A stretch of 64,000 nt of DNA, taken from Micromonospora lupini str. Lupac 08. Lineage in GTDB: Bacteria; Actinomycetota; Actinomycetes; Mycobacteriales; Micromonosporaceae. The stretch is from positions 5,058,636-5,122,635 of the forward strand of contig NZ_HF570108.1 of the NCBI RefSeq assembly GCF_000297395.2. Reading direction: 5' to 3'. The position numbers and the translations under genes are program-made. Below the pieces are notes generated by a model. The model had not been told where the DNA came from, made no database searches, and saw nothing but the letters and a program-made list of their open reading frames with translations. Below are positions 30,003 through 40,039 of the stretch, piece by piece (position 1 is the stretch's first letter; every line of letters begins with the position of its first letter).

Positions 30003-30692
30003 TCAGAACCCGCCGCAGCGCACTCCGTCGACTGTGCAGCCCCGCGGCGTGGTCGACGCCCGCTCCAGGTGGAACCGCAACGGCACCGACCCGCCCGCCG
30101 GCACGTCCACCCCACTGACGTACGTGAAGCTCCCGTCGGACTGTCGCAACGTCCCCTGTGGCACCCCCTCCACCCAGGCGGTCACCAGCCGCCCACCGGT
30201 GAAGTCGAACCGCACCGTCCAGCCATGGTCCGCACCCGACGCGTTGACGATCAGCACCTCGCCGATGAAACCCCCGTCGAAGCTCTGCACGACCCGGTAC
30301 CGGCCGCTCACCGCGGGCGGCCGCTGCGGCGCCCGGGTCGACGGCCGCGCCGAGGTCGGCGCCACCGTCGGGCCGACCGCCGGTGGCCGCGACATGGCCG
30401 GCGTACTCGGCGGCAGCCCGCTCGCCCGCGGCGACAGCCCCGGCAGCACCGGCGACCGCTCCGGCAGCGGCGTCGCCGACGTGTCGGACGGCACGACAGG
30501 CACCTGCGGCAACGGCAACCCCGCCGGCGGCGGCCCGTCGTCGGAAGCCGGACTACGCCCCCGGTACGCGCCCAGAGCCACGAAGAGCAGAACCAGCATC
30601 ACGACGAGGCCGGCGCACGCCACGATCCACGGCGACGACGCGATGGCGGCCGGACCACGCGACGGTCGCGACGCGCGACGCATGCCGGACAT
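30003..30692 (-). CDS. Membrane-anchored CBM2-like domain protein A
   Basis: This 229-residue protein has a basic N-terminus, one membrane helix (IVACAGLVVMLVLLFVALGAY, about residues 23-43), and a Pro/Ser/Ala-rich spacer. Its C-terminal beta-sandwich (YRVVQSFDGGFIGEVLIVNASGADHGWTVRFDF...VPLRFHLER...CTVDGVRCGGF) has the pattern of CBM2-type cellulose-binding domains, ending in a Cys pair. No catalytic domain is present. It is followed by a paralogue on the same strand. It may hold polysaccharide or secreted enzymes near the cell surface, which is an inference. Either ATG 30692 or the one three codons later could be used. Confidence 0.65.
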   Translation of the reverse strand: MSGMRRASRPSRGPAAIASSPWIVACAGLVVMLVLLFVALGAYRGRSPASDDGPPPAGLPLPQVPVVPSDTSATPLPERSPVLPGLSPRASGLPPSTPAMSRPPAVGPTVAPTSARPSTRAPQRPPAVSGRYRVVQSFDGGFIGEVLIVNASGADHGWTVRFDFTGGRLVTAWVEGVPQGTLRQSDGSFTYVSGVDVPAGGSVPLRFHLERASTTPRGCTVDGVRCGGF

Positions 30693-30775
30693 GTACCTCC
30701 CTCAGCGGGCCGTCCGGGCAGCGTAGCGACCGACGGCGCGGCCCGGAAGCGCCGACGGCCGCCACCGGCGCCCGT

Positions 30776-31441
30776 TCAGCCGAAGCGGCAGTCGACCCCG
30801 TTGACAGTGCACCGCACCGGCCGCTGCCCCGACCCGTCCCAGGCCAGCCGCAACCGCACCGTCTGCGTGTCACCCGGATCCAGCGCCGCGCCGCCGCTCA
30901 GCACGAACTCACCGTCGCCCTGCGCCGACACCGAGATCCCCGCCTCACCGCTGACCCGCAGGCCCCGCATGTCGTCCTCGAACGCCAACTCCACCCGCCA
31001 GTCCGTCGACCGGGCCGACTCGTTCGTCAACGACAGCACCGCCTCGGTCGCGTTCCAGCCGTCCGTACCGACCTGGTACCGGGCGGTCACCGCCCCGTTC
31101 GCCGCCGCGACCGCCGGGGCGCTCGTCCGGGCCGGCGACGGCGAACCCGTGGTGGCGCGCGGCGACGGCGTCCGGCTGCTACGCGACGGCCGTGGCGATG
31201 CCGTGCGCCGCTCCAGCCCACCCGTCGTCGGCGCCGACGACGCCGTGGCCGGCACGGTCGGCAGGAACACCGGCGGCGCGGCCTGCGGCGCGCTCTCCCG
31301 CTCCCGGGTACGGAACGACAACAGCGCGACCACCAACAGCACCACAAGCGCGCCGATGCCGAGCAGCACCACGATCCACGGCACCGACACCAGCACCCGC
31401 GCCGTCCGCGGACCGCCCGCGCCCTCCGGCCCCACCGCCAT
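30776..31441 (-). CDS. Membrane-anchored CBM2-like domain protein B
   Basis: This 221-residue protein is a paralogue of the previous entry with the same plan. It has a membrane helix at about residues 21-42 (VPWIVVLLGIGALVVLLVVALL), a Ser/Pro/Arg/Thr-rich spacer, and a C-terminal domain starting VTARYQVGTDGWNATEAVLSLTN and ending PVRCTVNGVDCRFG. The final Cys-x6-Cys pair matches CTVDGVRC in protein A. The carbohydrate-binding assignment is by pattern only. The pair sits just upstream of the amylopullulanase gene on the same strand, 83 bases apart from each other. Confidence 0.6.
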   Translation of the reverse strand: MAVGPEGAGGPRTARVLVSVPWIVVLLGIGALVVLLVVALLSFRTRERESAPQAAPPVFLPTVPATASSAPTTGGLERRTASPRPSRSSRTPSPRATTGSPSPARTSAPAVAAANGAVTARYQVGTDGWNATEAVLSLTNESARSTDWRVELAFEDDMRGLRVSGEAGISVSAQGDGEFVLSGGAALDPGDTQTVRLRLAWDGSGQRPVRCTVNGVDCRFG

Positions 31442-31576
31442 CAGGTCTCCCCTCGTCCCACCGACGCGACAGCGTAGCCAGCGGCGGCCAGACCGAAAAC
31501 CTGGCGGGTACGGATCGGACCGACCGGCCCACGTGATGCGGAAAACGGCTCGCCCGCGTGGACGGTCCGCCGGCGG

Positions 31577-31987
31577 TCAGGCCGTCCGGATGACGGTGCA
31601 GATGAGCGGACCCTCACCCGACGTACGCAGCAGGTAGCGGTACCGCTCCCCGGGCACCGAATGCCCCCGGCTGTCCAGGAACTCCCACTCCACCGACACC
31701 ATGGTCAGCAACGCCGACACCGGTTGCACGTCCTCGATCCGAGCGTGCGCGGCGATCAACTCCCGGTCCTGGTAGTCGGGTGCCGCGCCCACGAAGGACA
31801 GCGCGACCGCCGCCAGCGAGGTGAACGAGAAGCTGTACGTGTCGGCCACCACCAACCCCGGCAGGGCGTAACAACCAGCGAGGGACGGCAGGTCGCCGCA
31901 GGTCATCGCGGCGCCGTACCGGTCGAAGAAGCCGGTAAGCGTGTCGAGATCCGTGGAGGCGTTCACGCGACAGCAATTGCCGCTCAC
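31577..31987 (-). CDS. NTF2-like fold protein of unknown role
   Basis: A helix-strand pattern (LDTLTGFFDRYGAAMTCGDLPSLAGCYALPGLVVAD...YRYLLRTSGEGPLICTVIRTA) typical of the NTF2/SnoaL-like superfamily runs through this ~136-residue frame. The start is uncertain: GTG 31987 or 31963, or TTG 31999, are possible, with only a weak GAGG upstream. It follows the permuted NlpC-like gene by a few bases and is probably co-transcribed. Neither ligand nor catalytic residue can be named. Confidence 0.6.
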   Translation of the reverse strand: MSGNCCRVNASTDLDTLTGFFDRYGAAMTCGDLPSLAGCYALPGLVVADTYSFSFTSLAAVALSFVGAAPDYQDRELIAAHARIEDVQPVSALLTMVSVEWEFLDSRGHSVPGERYRYLLRTSGEGPLICTVIRTA

Positions 31988-32002
31988 CGGGCGGGCCAAA
32001 CC

Positions 32003-32971
32003 TCAACGGGGCGGAACCCGCACCTCGATCTCCGCACCCAACCGGGCGCCACCGGTCAACCCCAGATCGTCACCACTCCAGAACCGCCCCGGGTCGTACC
32101 AGTTTGGACGCTTACCGGCCGGCAGCAGGCCCATCGCCTCGTAGGTCACCGCCACCACCTCGGCGCAGTACGCCGTCTCCAACGCCCTCTCCCGCGCAGC
32201 CGCGCTTACCGGAGCGGCCGGAGCTCCGGGACCGGCCGGGTTGCCCGAGGCCGCCGAGTTGACCCGACCCGTCCGGGACCCAGGCCCGGTCGGGCCTGCC
32301 CCGGTGGTCGGGGCTCCCGACGAGGCCGAGCCTGCCCCGGTGGTCGGGGCTCCCGACGAGGCCGGGCCTGCCCCGGTGGTCGGGCTTCCCGAGGCGACCG
32401 GCGCGGACGGGTCGGCCCCGGTGGTCGGGGCTCCCGACGCGGTCGGGTCGGCACCGGTCGTCGGGTCTCCCGACGCGGCAGGGTTGGCCCAGGCTGCCTG
32501 GGCGGCCCGCGACACGGCTCGGAGTGCGGCCCGGCCGGGGCCGGGCAGCGACGGCACCCGACCGCGCACCCACCGCCACGCCAACTGCGCGGTCGACGGG
32601 AACGGTGTGCCGTCCAACCGCGCGACGGTCCGCAGCACCGCACGCTCCATCTCCCCGGCGGCCGGCGGGTCGAGCTGCCGCAGCCAGGCCCGCTGCCCGT
32701 ACCGGTTGGCCCACACGCAGACCGCGTCCCGCAGGTCGTGCAACTGCACACCGCGCTGGTGCGTGCCCGACCACAGGTCCGGCAGCGACCTGCCCAGCTC
32801 CGCGTGCCACATCAGCGGCGGCATGTCGTCAAGCACCACTGCCATCCCGACATGGTTGACCGGGCTGTTCGTGGTGAACTGGATCGCCCGGTCCGGCACG
32901 CTGCGACCCCGGAACACCCACACGTCACCGGTGCGGGTCAACTCGACGGCCTCATCCAGGCTGATGCTCAT
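32003..32971 (-). CDS. Permuted papain-like (NlpC/P60 superfamily, YiiX-type) protein with internal repeats
   Basis: This 322-residue protein has a His motif early (TTNSPVNHVGMAVVLDD, about residue 40) and a Cys motif late (YCAEVVAVTYEAMGLLPAG, about residue 268). This His-before-Cys order defines circularly permuted NlpC/P60-like hydrolases. The middle (residues ~160-255) is a low-complexity linker built from about five SGAPTTGADP-like 12-residue units. No signal peptide is seen. The substrate could be a peptide or lipid amide bond; not determined. Confidence 0.6.
   Translation of the reverse strand: MSISLDEAVELTRTGDVWVFRGRSVPDRAIQFTTNSPVNHVGMAVVLDDMPPLMWHAELGRSLPDLWSGTHQRGVQLHDLRDAVCVWANRYGQRAWLRQLDPPAAGEMERAVLRTVARLDGTPFPSTAQLAWRWVRGRVPSLPGPGRAALRAVSRAAQAAWANPAASGDPTTGADPTASGAPTTGADPSAPVASGSPTTGAGPASSGAPTTGAGSASSGAPTTGAGPTGPGSRTGRVNSAASGNPAGPGAPAAPVSAAARERALETAYCAEVVAVTYEAMGLLPAGKRPNWYDPGRFWSGDDLGLTGGARLGAEIEVRVPPR
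32295..32483. repeat. 36-bp tandem repeat inside the permuted NlpC-like gene
   Basis: Units begin at 32295, 32331 and 32367, then after a 9-base offset at 32412 and 32448. The core is GCCCCGGTGGTCGGGGCTCC. All offsets are multiples of three, so the frame is preserved and the copy number could vary. Confidence 0.85.
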
Positions 32972-32990
32972 GAGGGACTAGCCTAGGCCG

Positions 32991-33179
32991 ATGCGGCAAG
33001 GAATGCGGTGGTGGAAGGTCCTCGGGCTCGCCGGCCTCGCCGGGGTCGCGGCGTCCGGCGTGGTCATAGCGCGAGCCGAGCGGCGCCGACGCGCGTACAC
33101 GCCGGAGGAGATCCGGCAACGGCTGCTGGAACGACACGCCCAGGCCAGCGAGGCCCCGAAACCCGCCGACCCGGCCTGA
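32991..33179 (+). CDS. Small single-span membrane protein
   Basis: This 62-residue protein (MRQGMRWWKVLGLAGLAGVAASGVVIARAERRRR...) has one helix at about residues 8-27, followed by a basic stretch and a short amphipathic tail (YTPEEIRQRLLERHAQ). This is a common actinobacterial family without known function. It is divergent from the permuted NlpC-like gene, with only 19 bases between the starts. Confidence 0.65.
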   Translation: MRQGMRWWKVLGLAGLAGVAASGVVIARAERRRRAYTPEEIRQRLLERHAQASEAPKPADPA

Positions 33180-33248
33180 CCATTCCGGCCGGTCCCGCCT
33201 CCCCTGTGGCCAGTCGTCAGACAGCCACCACAGGCGGGACGATCGTCA

Positions 33249-33325
33249 TGATCGACTCGGGTTCCCTGAAGTCGCGGTATCCGACGCGCCCGGACACCCC
33301 GACTTCAAGGAACCCGAGTCGATCA
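33249..33325. repeat. Palindromic element, GATCGACTCGGGTTCC family
   Basis: Arms 33249-33273 and 33301-33325 are complementary over 25 bases with one mismatch. The outer ends are TGATCGACTCGG and CCGAGTCGATCA. The right half, including the loop (GGACACCCCGRCTTC), is closely similar to the copy at 57197-57273, which shows homology rather than chance folding. Confidence 0.85.
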
Positions 33326-33482
33326 TCCCCGGCCGGCGGCGGATGCCCGTTCCCGGCTGGGTGGTTTGGGTGGTTTCGGGGGTCGCCGTCCCGTGGCCGG
33401 CGGCACTCGGGTGGCGGAATCGTCGGTCCGGCGGGGTCGTTATACCTGGCATGCCGCCGCGACCCCCGGGCCACGGCGCACG

Positions 33483-33690
33483 GCAGCCGCCGGGAACACC
33501 CGACCGGCCGCCACGGTTACATCCCCCGCACGACCGGGCACCACGAGCGGCCCGCCTGTGCGGCGGTCGCCGGGAACACCCGACCGGCCGGCACGGTTAC
33601 ATCCCCCGCACGGCCGAGCACCACCGGCCGGCGTCCGGAAGCCCTCGGCGGAATGACTCGCCACCCGGACCGGTTACACCCCCGGACACC
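33483..33690. repeat. Three phased direct repeats upstream of the C39-like peptidase
   Basis: Copies at 33483-33543 and 33563-33624 are nearly identical over about 60 bases (core CACGGTTACATCCCCCGCAC), 80 bases apart. A degenerate third copy has CGGTTACACCCCCGGACAC 77 bases further on. A weaker GTTATACC match lies another 76 bases upstream. No protein frame explains them. The rest of the 622-base gap 33180-33801 holds the 33249 palindrome and otherwise nothing recognised. Confidence 0.65.
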
Positions 33691-33801
33691 CGAGCAGGCC
33701 CCCCGAGCCGCCGGGCAGATCCCCCGAAGACTTCCCGCCCGGCACACACCCCCCGTTTCGTGTGCCGACGCGTATCCCCCCATGCAGAGGAGCACGCCAC
33801 C

Positions 33802-34464
33802 ATGCGTACCGATCTGATCCGTAAGACCGCTCTGACCGCTGCGGGCCTGGCCTTCACCGGCGGCGCCATCGCCGGCCCCGTGACGACCGCGTTCGCCGCG
33901 CCGAGCACCGACAAGCCCGCCGCCGCGAGCCAGGGTGACCGTAAGCCCTCGGGTGAGCGTCAGCTCGGGGTGCGCTACGAGGCGCAGCCGAACTTCTACT
34001 ACTGCGGTCCTGCCGCCGCCCGCAACGCCCTGTCCGTGCAGGGCAAGGACATCAGCGTGGACGCCATGGCCAAGGAGATGGGCACCACCGAGGCCGGCAC
34101 CAACAGCATCAACGACATCACCCCGGTGCTGAACAAGGAGACCGGTAAGGCCGACGCCTACCACTCCGTGGAGATCAGCAAGCCCGACGCCGACGCCAAG
34201 CAGACCGACCAGCTGCGCGCCGATGTCGTGAAGACCGTGGACAACGGTCGGGCCGTGGTCGCCAACATCGCCGGCACCACCACCGACACCGACGGCGGTA
34301 TCCACTCGTTCGAGGGTGGGCACTACATCAGCGTTGTCGGCTACCGCGACAACGGTGCGGTCGTGCGGATCGCCGACTCGGCCGACCCGAACACGGCCTC
34401 CTACGAGGTCACCGTCGAGCACCTCGCCGACTGGATCGCCACCCGCGGCTACGCCACCAGCTGA
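33802..34464 (+). CDS. Secreted C39-like cysteine peptidase family protein
   Basis: ATG 33802 follows AGAGGAG. The 220-residue precursor has a signal peptide ending TTAFAAPS (about residue 33). The catalytic Cys68 lies in NFYYCGPAAARNAL, His174 in GGHYISVVGYRD, and an Asp in RIADSADPN, the Cys-His-Asp set of the peptidase C39-like family. There is no transporter domain, so it acts alone outside the cell. It has its own terminator and a 622-base upstream region with repeats. Substrate unknown. Confidence 0.85.
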   Translation: MRTDLIRKTALTAAGLAFTGGAIAGPVTTAFAAPSTDKPAAASQGDRKPSGERQLGVRYEAQPNFYYCGPAAARNALSVQGKDISVDAMAKEMGTTEAGTNSINDITPVLNKETGKADAYHSVEISKPDADAKQTDQLRADVVKTVDNGRAVVANIAGTTTDTDGGIHSFEGGHYISVVGYRDNGAVVRIADSADPNTASYEVTVEHLADWIATRGYATS

Positions 34465-34484
34465 CCCGCGAGAGCAACAACCGG

Positions 34485-34516
34485 AAGGGCCGGACCCCAC
34501 CAGGGGCCCGGCCCTT
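34485..34516 (+). terminator. Rho-independent-like terminator after the C39-like gene
   Basis: AAGGGCCGG pairs with CCGGCCCTT around a second CCCC/GGGG stem, followed by TT. It lies between convergent genes. Confidence 0.8.
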
Positions 34517-34530
34517 TCGGCATGACCGGG

Positions 34531-35385
34531 TCAGCGATTCCTGCCGGTACGGGCCGGTGCGGCGCCCGGCACCGGGGCCGGCTCCACGTCCAGCGCCGGC
34601 CCCACGCTCAGCGGCGGGTCTCCGTCCGGCGCCGGCGTCGGCGTGGCGGACTCCGCCGGCTCGGCGGACTGCACAGGCTCTGCGGACTTTGCCCGCTCGG
34701 CGGACTCCGCCGGTTCCGTGGACTGCGCCGGCTCCGGCTCGGCGGACCCCGCCGGCTCCGTAGACTGCGCCGGCTCGGCCGCCTCCAGGCGGTGGGCACG
34801 TCGGCGTAGCCACCACGTGCTGGCCAGCCCGGCGAGCACCGCCAGGACCAGGCCGGCCCAGGAGATGTCCTTGAGCCAGTGCTCGGCGGCGCGGCCGACG
34901 GTGAACAGCAGGTACGTGGTGCCGAAGGCCCACACCAGCCCACCGGCGGCGTTCGCTACCAGGAACCGCCGGTACGGCACGTGCAGTGCCCCGGCGAGCG
35001 GGCCGGCCAGGATCCGCAGCAGCGCCACGAACCGGCCGAAGAACACCGCCCAGACGCCGTGCCGGGCGAAGCTCTGCTCGGCGCGGGCGAGCTGGGCGGG
35101 GCCGAGATGGCGGGGGAAGCGTCGGCCCAACCGGGCCAGCAGCGGGCGGCCACCTCGGCGACCCACCGCGTACCCGATGGAGTCACCCACGATCGCTCCG
35201 GCCGCGGCGGCCGTGGCCACCCACTCCGGCTCCACCACTCCGGTGGCCGCGAGCAGGGCGGAGCTGACCAGGACGATCTCACCGGGCAGGGGGACGCCCA
35301 TGCTCTCCACGCCGATCACCCCGGCGACGAGCAGGTAGACCGCGATCGGCGGCAGCGACACGAGCCAGTGCTGGACGTCGAACAC
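34531..35385 (-). CDS. DedA/SNARE-associated family membrane protein with Glu/Ser repeat tail
   Basis: GTG 35385 (VFDVQHWLVSLPP) has GGAGGG 6 bases upstream; the longer frame is rejected. The 284-residue protein shows DedA features: an N-terminal PLPGEIVLVSSA segment, GDSIGYAVGRRGGRPLL, and the FGRFVALLRILAGPLAG motif, with four to five membrane helices to about residue 205. DedA proteins are undecaprenyl-phosphate or phospholipid transport factors. The C-terminal ~80 residues are a low-complexity tail of repeated EPAQSTEPA/ESAE units, not typical of the family and likely cytoplasmic. Confidence 0.88.
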   Translation of the reverse strand: MFDVQHWLVSLPPIAVYLLVAGVIGVESMGVPLPGEIVLVSSALLAATGVVEPEWVATAAAAGAIVGDSIGYAVGRRGGRPLLARLGRRFPRHLGPAQLARAEQSFARHGVWAVFFGRFVALLRILAGPLAGALHVPYRRFLVANAAGGLVWAFGTTYLLFTVGRAAEHWLKDISWAGLVLAVLAGLASTWWLRRRAHRLEAAEPAQSTEPAGSAEPEPAQSTEPAESAERAKSAEPVQSAEPAESATPTPAPDGDPPLSVGPALDVEPAPVPGAAPARTGRNR

Positions 35386-35590
35386 GGTTGACCCTCCTCC
35401 GACCGGGCCTCGAACCCTACCCGCGCCGGTGCGCTCGACCGGCCCTCCCACCGAGAGCCGGGCCCGCCAGTGAGAGCAGGGCGCCCGCCGATGGGAGCCA
35501 GGCCCAGCGGCTCCGCGCACACCCCCTGCCCGTCCTAGGAGGCTAGGGGTGAGGCGGTCGGCGGGACGCGCGGTCGGGTTGCGTAACTAG

Positions 35591-35611
35591 CAAGACGGAC
35601 GTACGGTTTTG
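35591..35611 (+). promoter_or_regulatory. Probable AcnR operator upstream of aconitase
   Basis: CAAGACGGACGTACGGTTTT is an imperfect 21-bp palindrome, 17/21 identical to the site before acnR at 53354-53374. It fits the corynebacterial AcnR consensus CAGNACnnncGTACTG apart from two positions. It lies 108 bases before the acnA start, in the 333-base gap 35386-35718. That gap also holds the acnA promoter and, on the other strand, the DedA ribosome site. Confidence 0.7.
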
Positions 35612-35718
35612 TTTGAGAGCGGATTCGGCGGTAAGTGTCACCTAACCTCGGCGGCACCCCGGCCGGTGCGACACACTGCTCAGGACTACTCACGGTCGCT
35701 GGTGTGAAGGAGTACGAC

Positions 35719-38556
<2,838 letters not shown>

Positions 38557-38568
38557 CACCGTACACCT

Positions 38569-38609
38569 GAGAAGGGCCGCTTCCCGCGCTGGCGGGAGCG
38601 GCCCTTCTC
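38569..38609 (+). terminator. Strong terminator after acnA
   Basis: GAGAAGGGCCGCTTCCCGC pairs almost perfectly with GCGGGAGCGGCCCTTCTC across a 4-base loop. Confidence 0.88.
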
Positions 38610-38683
38610 CGTCTCTGCCGACGGACGCTCGCGGTCAGGCCGGCAGACCGGGCGGGTCGTTCCGGTACCCCAGGTTGCTGTTC

Positions 38684-38762
38684 GGGCCCTTTGCTCTGCT
38701 TCAACCGGCGCACCGAAAAAGGGCTGCCAGTGGTGCGTCGAGTGAAGCAGAGCAAAGGGCCC
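38684..38762. repeat. Palindrome with perfect 20-bp arms
   Basis: GGGCCCTTTGCTCTGCTTCA (38684-38703) is exactly complementary to 38743-38762. An inner CGCACC/GGTGCG stem and an A-run lie in between. It lies at the shared 3' end of acnA and the minus-strand gene ending at 38805, so it may terminate the latter. The rest of 38557-38804 has only the acnA terminator. Confidence 0.8.
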
Positions 38763-38804
38763 ACAGGTGGTGCTGCCAGCTCAGGAGCCCGACGGGGCTC
38801 TTGG

Positions 38805-39275
38805 TCAGCGCAGCCGCAGCGCGACCGCGCGGGCCTCCTCGTCGGTGAGAGGCAGGAACCAGAGGAAACGGCGGACGATGGCCACCGGATCGGGTCCGCC
38901 CGGCCGGCCGCGCAGGTCGCGGATCGCCCGGCGGGTGATCCGCGAGAACTCGGGGATCAGGGTCGCGCGGCGGGCGGCGTCGGTCGGGGTCGCCCGCATC
39001 GTCGGGCAGGGCCAGTCCCGCCCGCAGGCGTCGCACGTCCACAGGGGGCCGTCGGCGGTGTGCGCGACCGGCGGGCCACCCCGGGAGCGCCAGCGTGCTT
39101 CGGGTACGACGTTCGGCGCGCGACCCGGGCCACGGTACGGGGGATGCGGTGGTCCGGTCGGGTCGGCTGTCATCGAACGGGGGCGAGAGCGGCCAGCCGG
39201 CCGCTTGCCTGACTGGTGGGGGCGCCATGCATCGACGTTGACGGGCACCTGCATCGGCTTCTCCTCGGACAGCAT
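38805..39275 (-). CDS. Hypothetical protein with a CxxC...C motif
   Basis: ATG 39275 (MLSEEKPMQVPVNVDAW) has GGAGG 8 bases upstream; a second ATG with GAGGAG follows seven codons later. The 156-residue product is Pro/Arg-rich in its first half. It then has WTCDACGRDWPCPTMR, a possible metal-binding CxxC pair, and a helical C-terminus (AIVRRFLWFLPLTDEEARAVALRLR). It is divergent from the small GntR regulator, with the 9-bp iterons between them, so it is a candidate target of that regulator. I do not recognise the family. Confidence 0.6.
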   Translation of the reverse strand: MLSEEKPMQVPVNVDAWRPHQSGKRPAGRSRPRSMTADPTGPPHPPYRGPGRAPNVVPEARWRSRGGPPVAHTADGPLWTCDACGRDWPCPTMRATPTDAARRATLIPEFSRITRRAIRDLRGRPGGPDPVAIVRRFLWFLPLTDEEARAVALRLR

Positions 39276-39402
39276 CGGCACCACCTCCACATGACGGGCG
39301 AGACGCCCGCCTCCTGTCACGAGGCGGGACGCCCTTCCTATTCGGCTGCGACCCGTGCCGACTCGATGTCCACCAGGGGCCGCGCCTCACTCCGCTCAAA
39401 TT

Positions 39403-39447
39403 AGTGCCAGCAGTGCCAGAAGGTCAAGTAGTGCCATAGGTGCAAGC
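39403..39447. promoter_or_regulatory. Five 9-bp iterons before the small GntR regulator
   Basis: AGTGCCA-type units repeat exactly every 9 bases at 39403, 39412, 39421 (AGGTCAA), 39430 and 39439 (GGTGCAA). The array ends 25 bases before the GntR start, between divergent genes, and is probably the operator of that regulator. Confidence 0.65.
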
Positions 39448-39472
39448 AGGGTCCAACTGGGTAGGAAGGACC

Positions 39473-39697
39473 ATGACGTCCGTGCCCATCCCGTACACGG
39501 CCCGAGAGATCGAGGACGACCTAACTCGACGCATCGCCGCCGGGGAGTTCCGGCCGGGCTCGCGCCTACCTACGTATGACGCGCTGGCAGAGGAGTACGG
39601 GTCAGCCCGACGGACCGTCGCCCGTGCCGTGGAGGCTCTCAAGTCGCGCGGACTGGTGGTTGGCGTACCGGGCTCAGGAACCTTCGTCGCGGAGTAG
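39473..39697 (+). CDS. Mini-GntR regulator (winged helix only)
   Basis: ATG 39473 follows GGAAGGACC. The 74-residue protein is a bare GntR winged helix-turn-helix (IEDDLTRRIAAGEFRPGSRLPTYDALAEEYGSARRTVARAVEALKSRGLVVGVPGSGTFVAE). It lacks the ligand-binding C-terminal domain of full GntR proteins. Such short forms are common in actinomycetes beside DUF397 genes. It probably binds the 9-bp iterons upstream and controls itself and the divergent gene. Confidence 0.88.
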   Translation: MTSVPIPYTAREIEDDLTRRIAAGEFRPGSRLPTYDALAEEYGSARRTVARAVEALKSRGLVVGVPGSGTFVAE

Positions 39698-39823
39698 CGC
39701 GCAAGCGCAGCTCATCGGACAAGGCGGCCGACGTTGCTACGCTCGACGACGGTGGGAACGTATTCGCGACGGAGCCCTGTCGCGTGCCCAGTCCCTCCAT
39801 CCCATCAGAGAAGCGGCCGCATC

Positions 39824-40012
39824 ATGGACCTGACCGGCGCTCGGTGGCGCAAGAGCAGCAAGAGTGGCAACAATGGCGGCGACTGCGTCGAGGTGGTCGA
39901 CAACCTCGCGGGCGTCGTCGGCGTACGCGACTCCAAGGACCCGGCCGGTCCGACGCTCGCCTTCGACCCGGCGGCCTGGACCCGATTCCTGGCGATGGCC
40001 AAGCGCGGCTGA
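39824..40012 (+). CDS. DUF397 protein
   Basis: This 62-residue protein (MDLTGARWRKSSKSGNNGGDCVEVVDNLAGVVGVRDSKDPAGPTLAF...) matches DUF397, with the invariant W-x-KSS-x-S and DCVEV elements and the VRDSKDP stretch. DUF397 genes accompany XRE or GntR regulators in actinomycetes and are linked to development and antibiotic control (WhiJ/AbaA-type loci). The neighbour here is the mini-GntR gene, 126 bases upstream, so they probably form one locus. Confidence 0.92.
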   Translation: MDLTGARWRKSSKSGNNGGDCVEVVDNLAGVVGVRDSKDPAGPTLAFDPAAWTRFLAMAKRG

Positions 40013-40039
40013 CGCCCACCCCGATCGGGCGAGTCCGGC

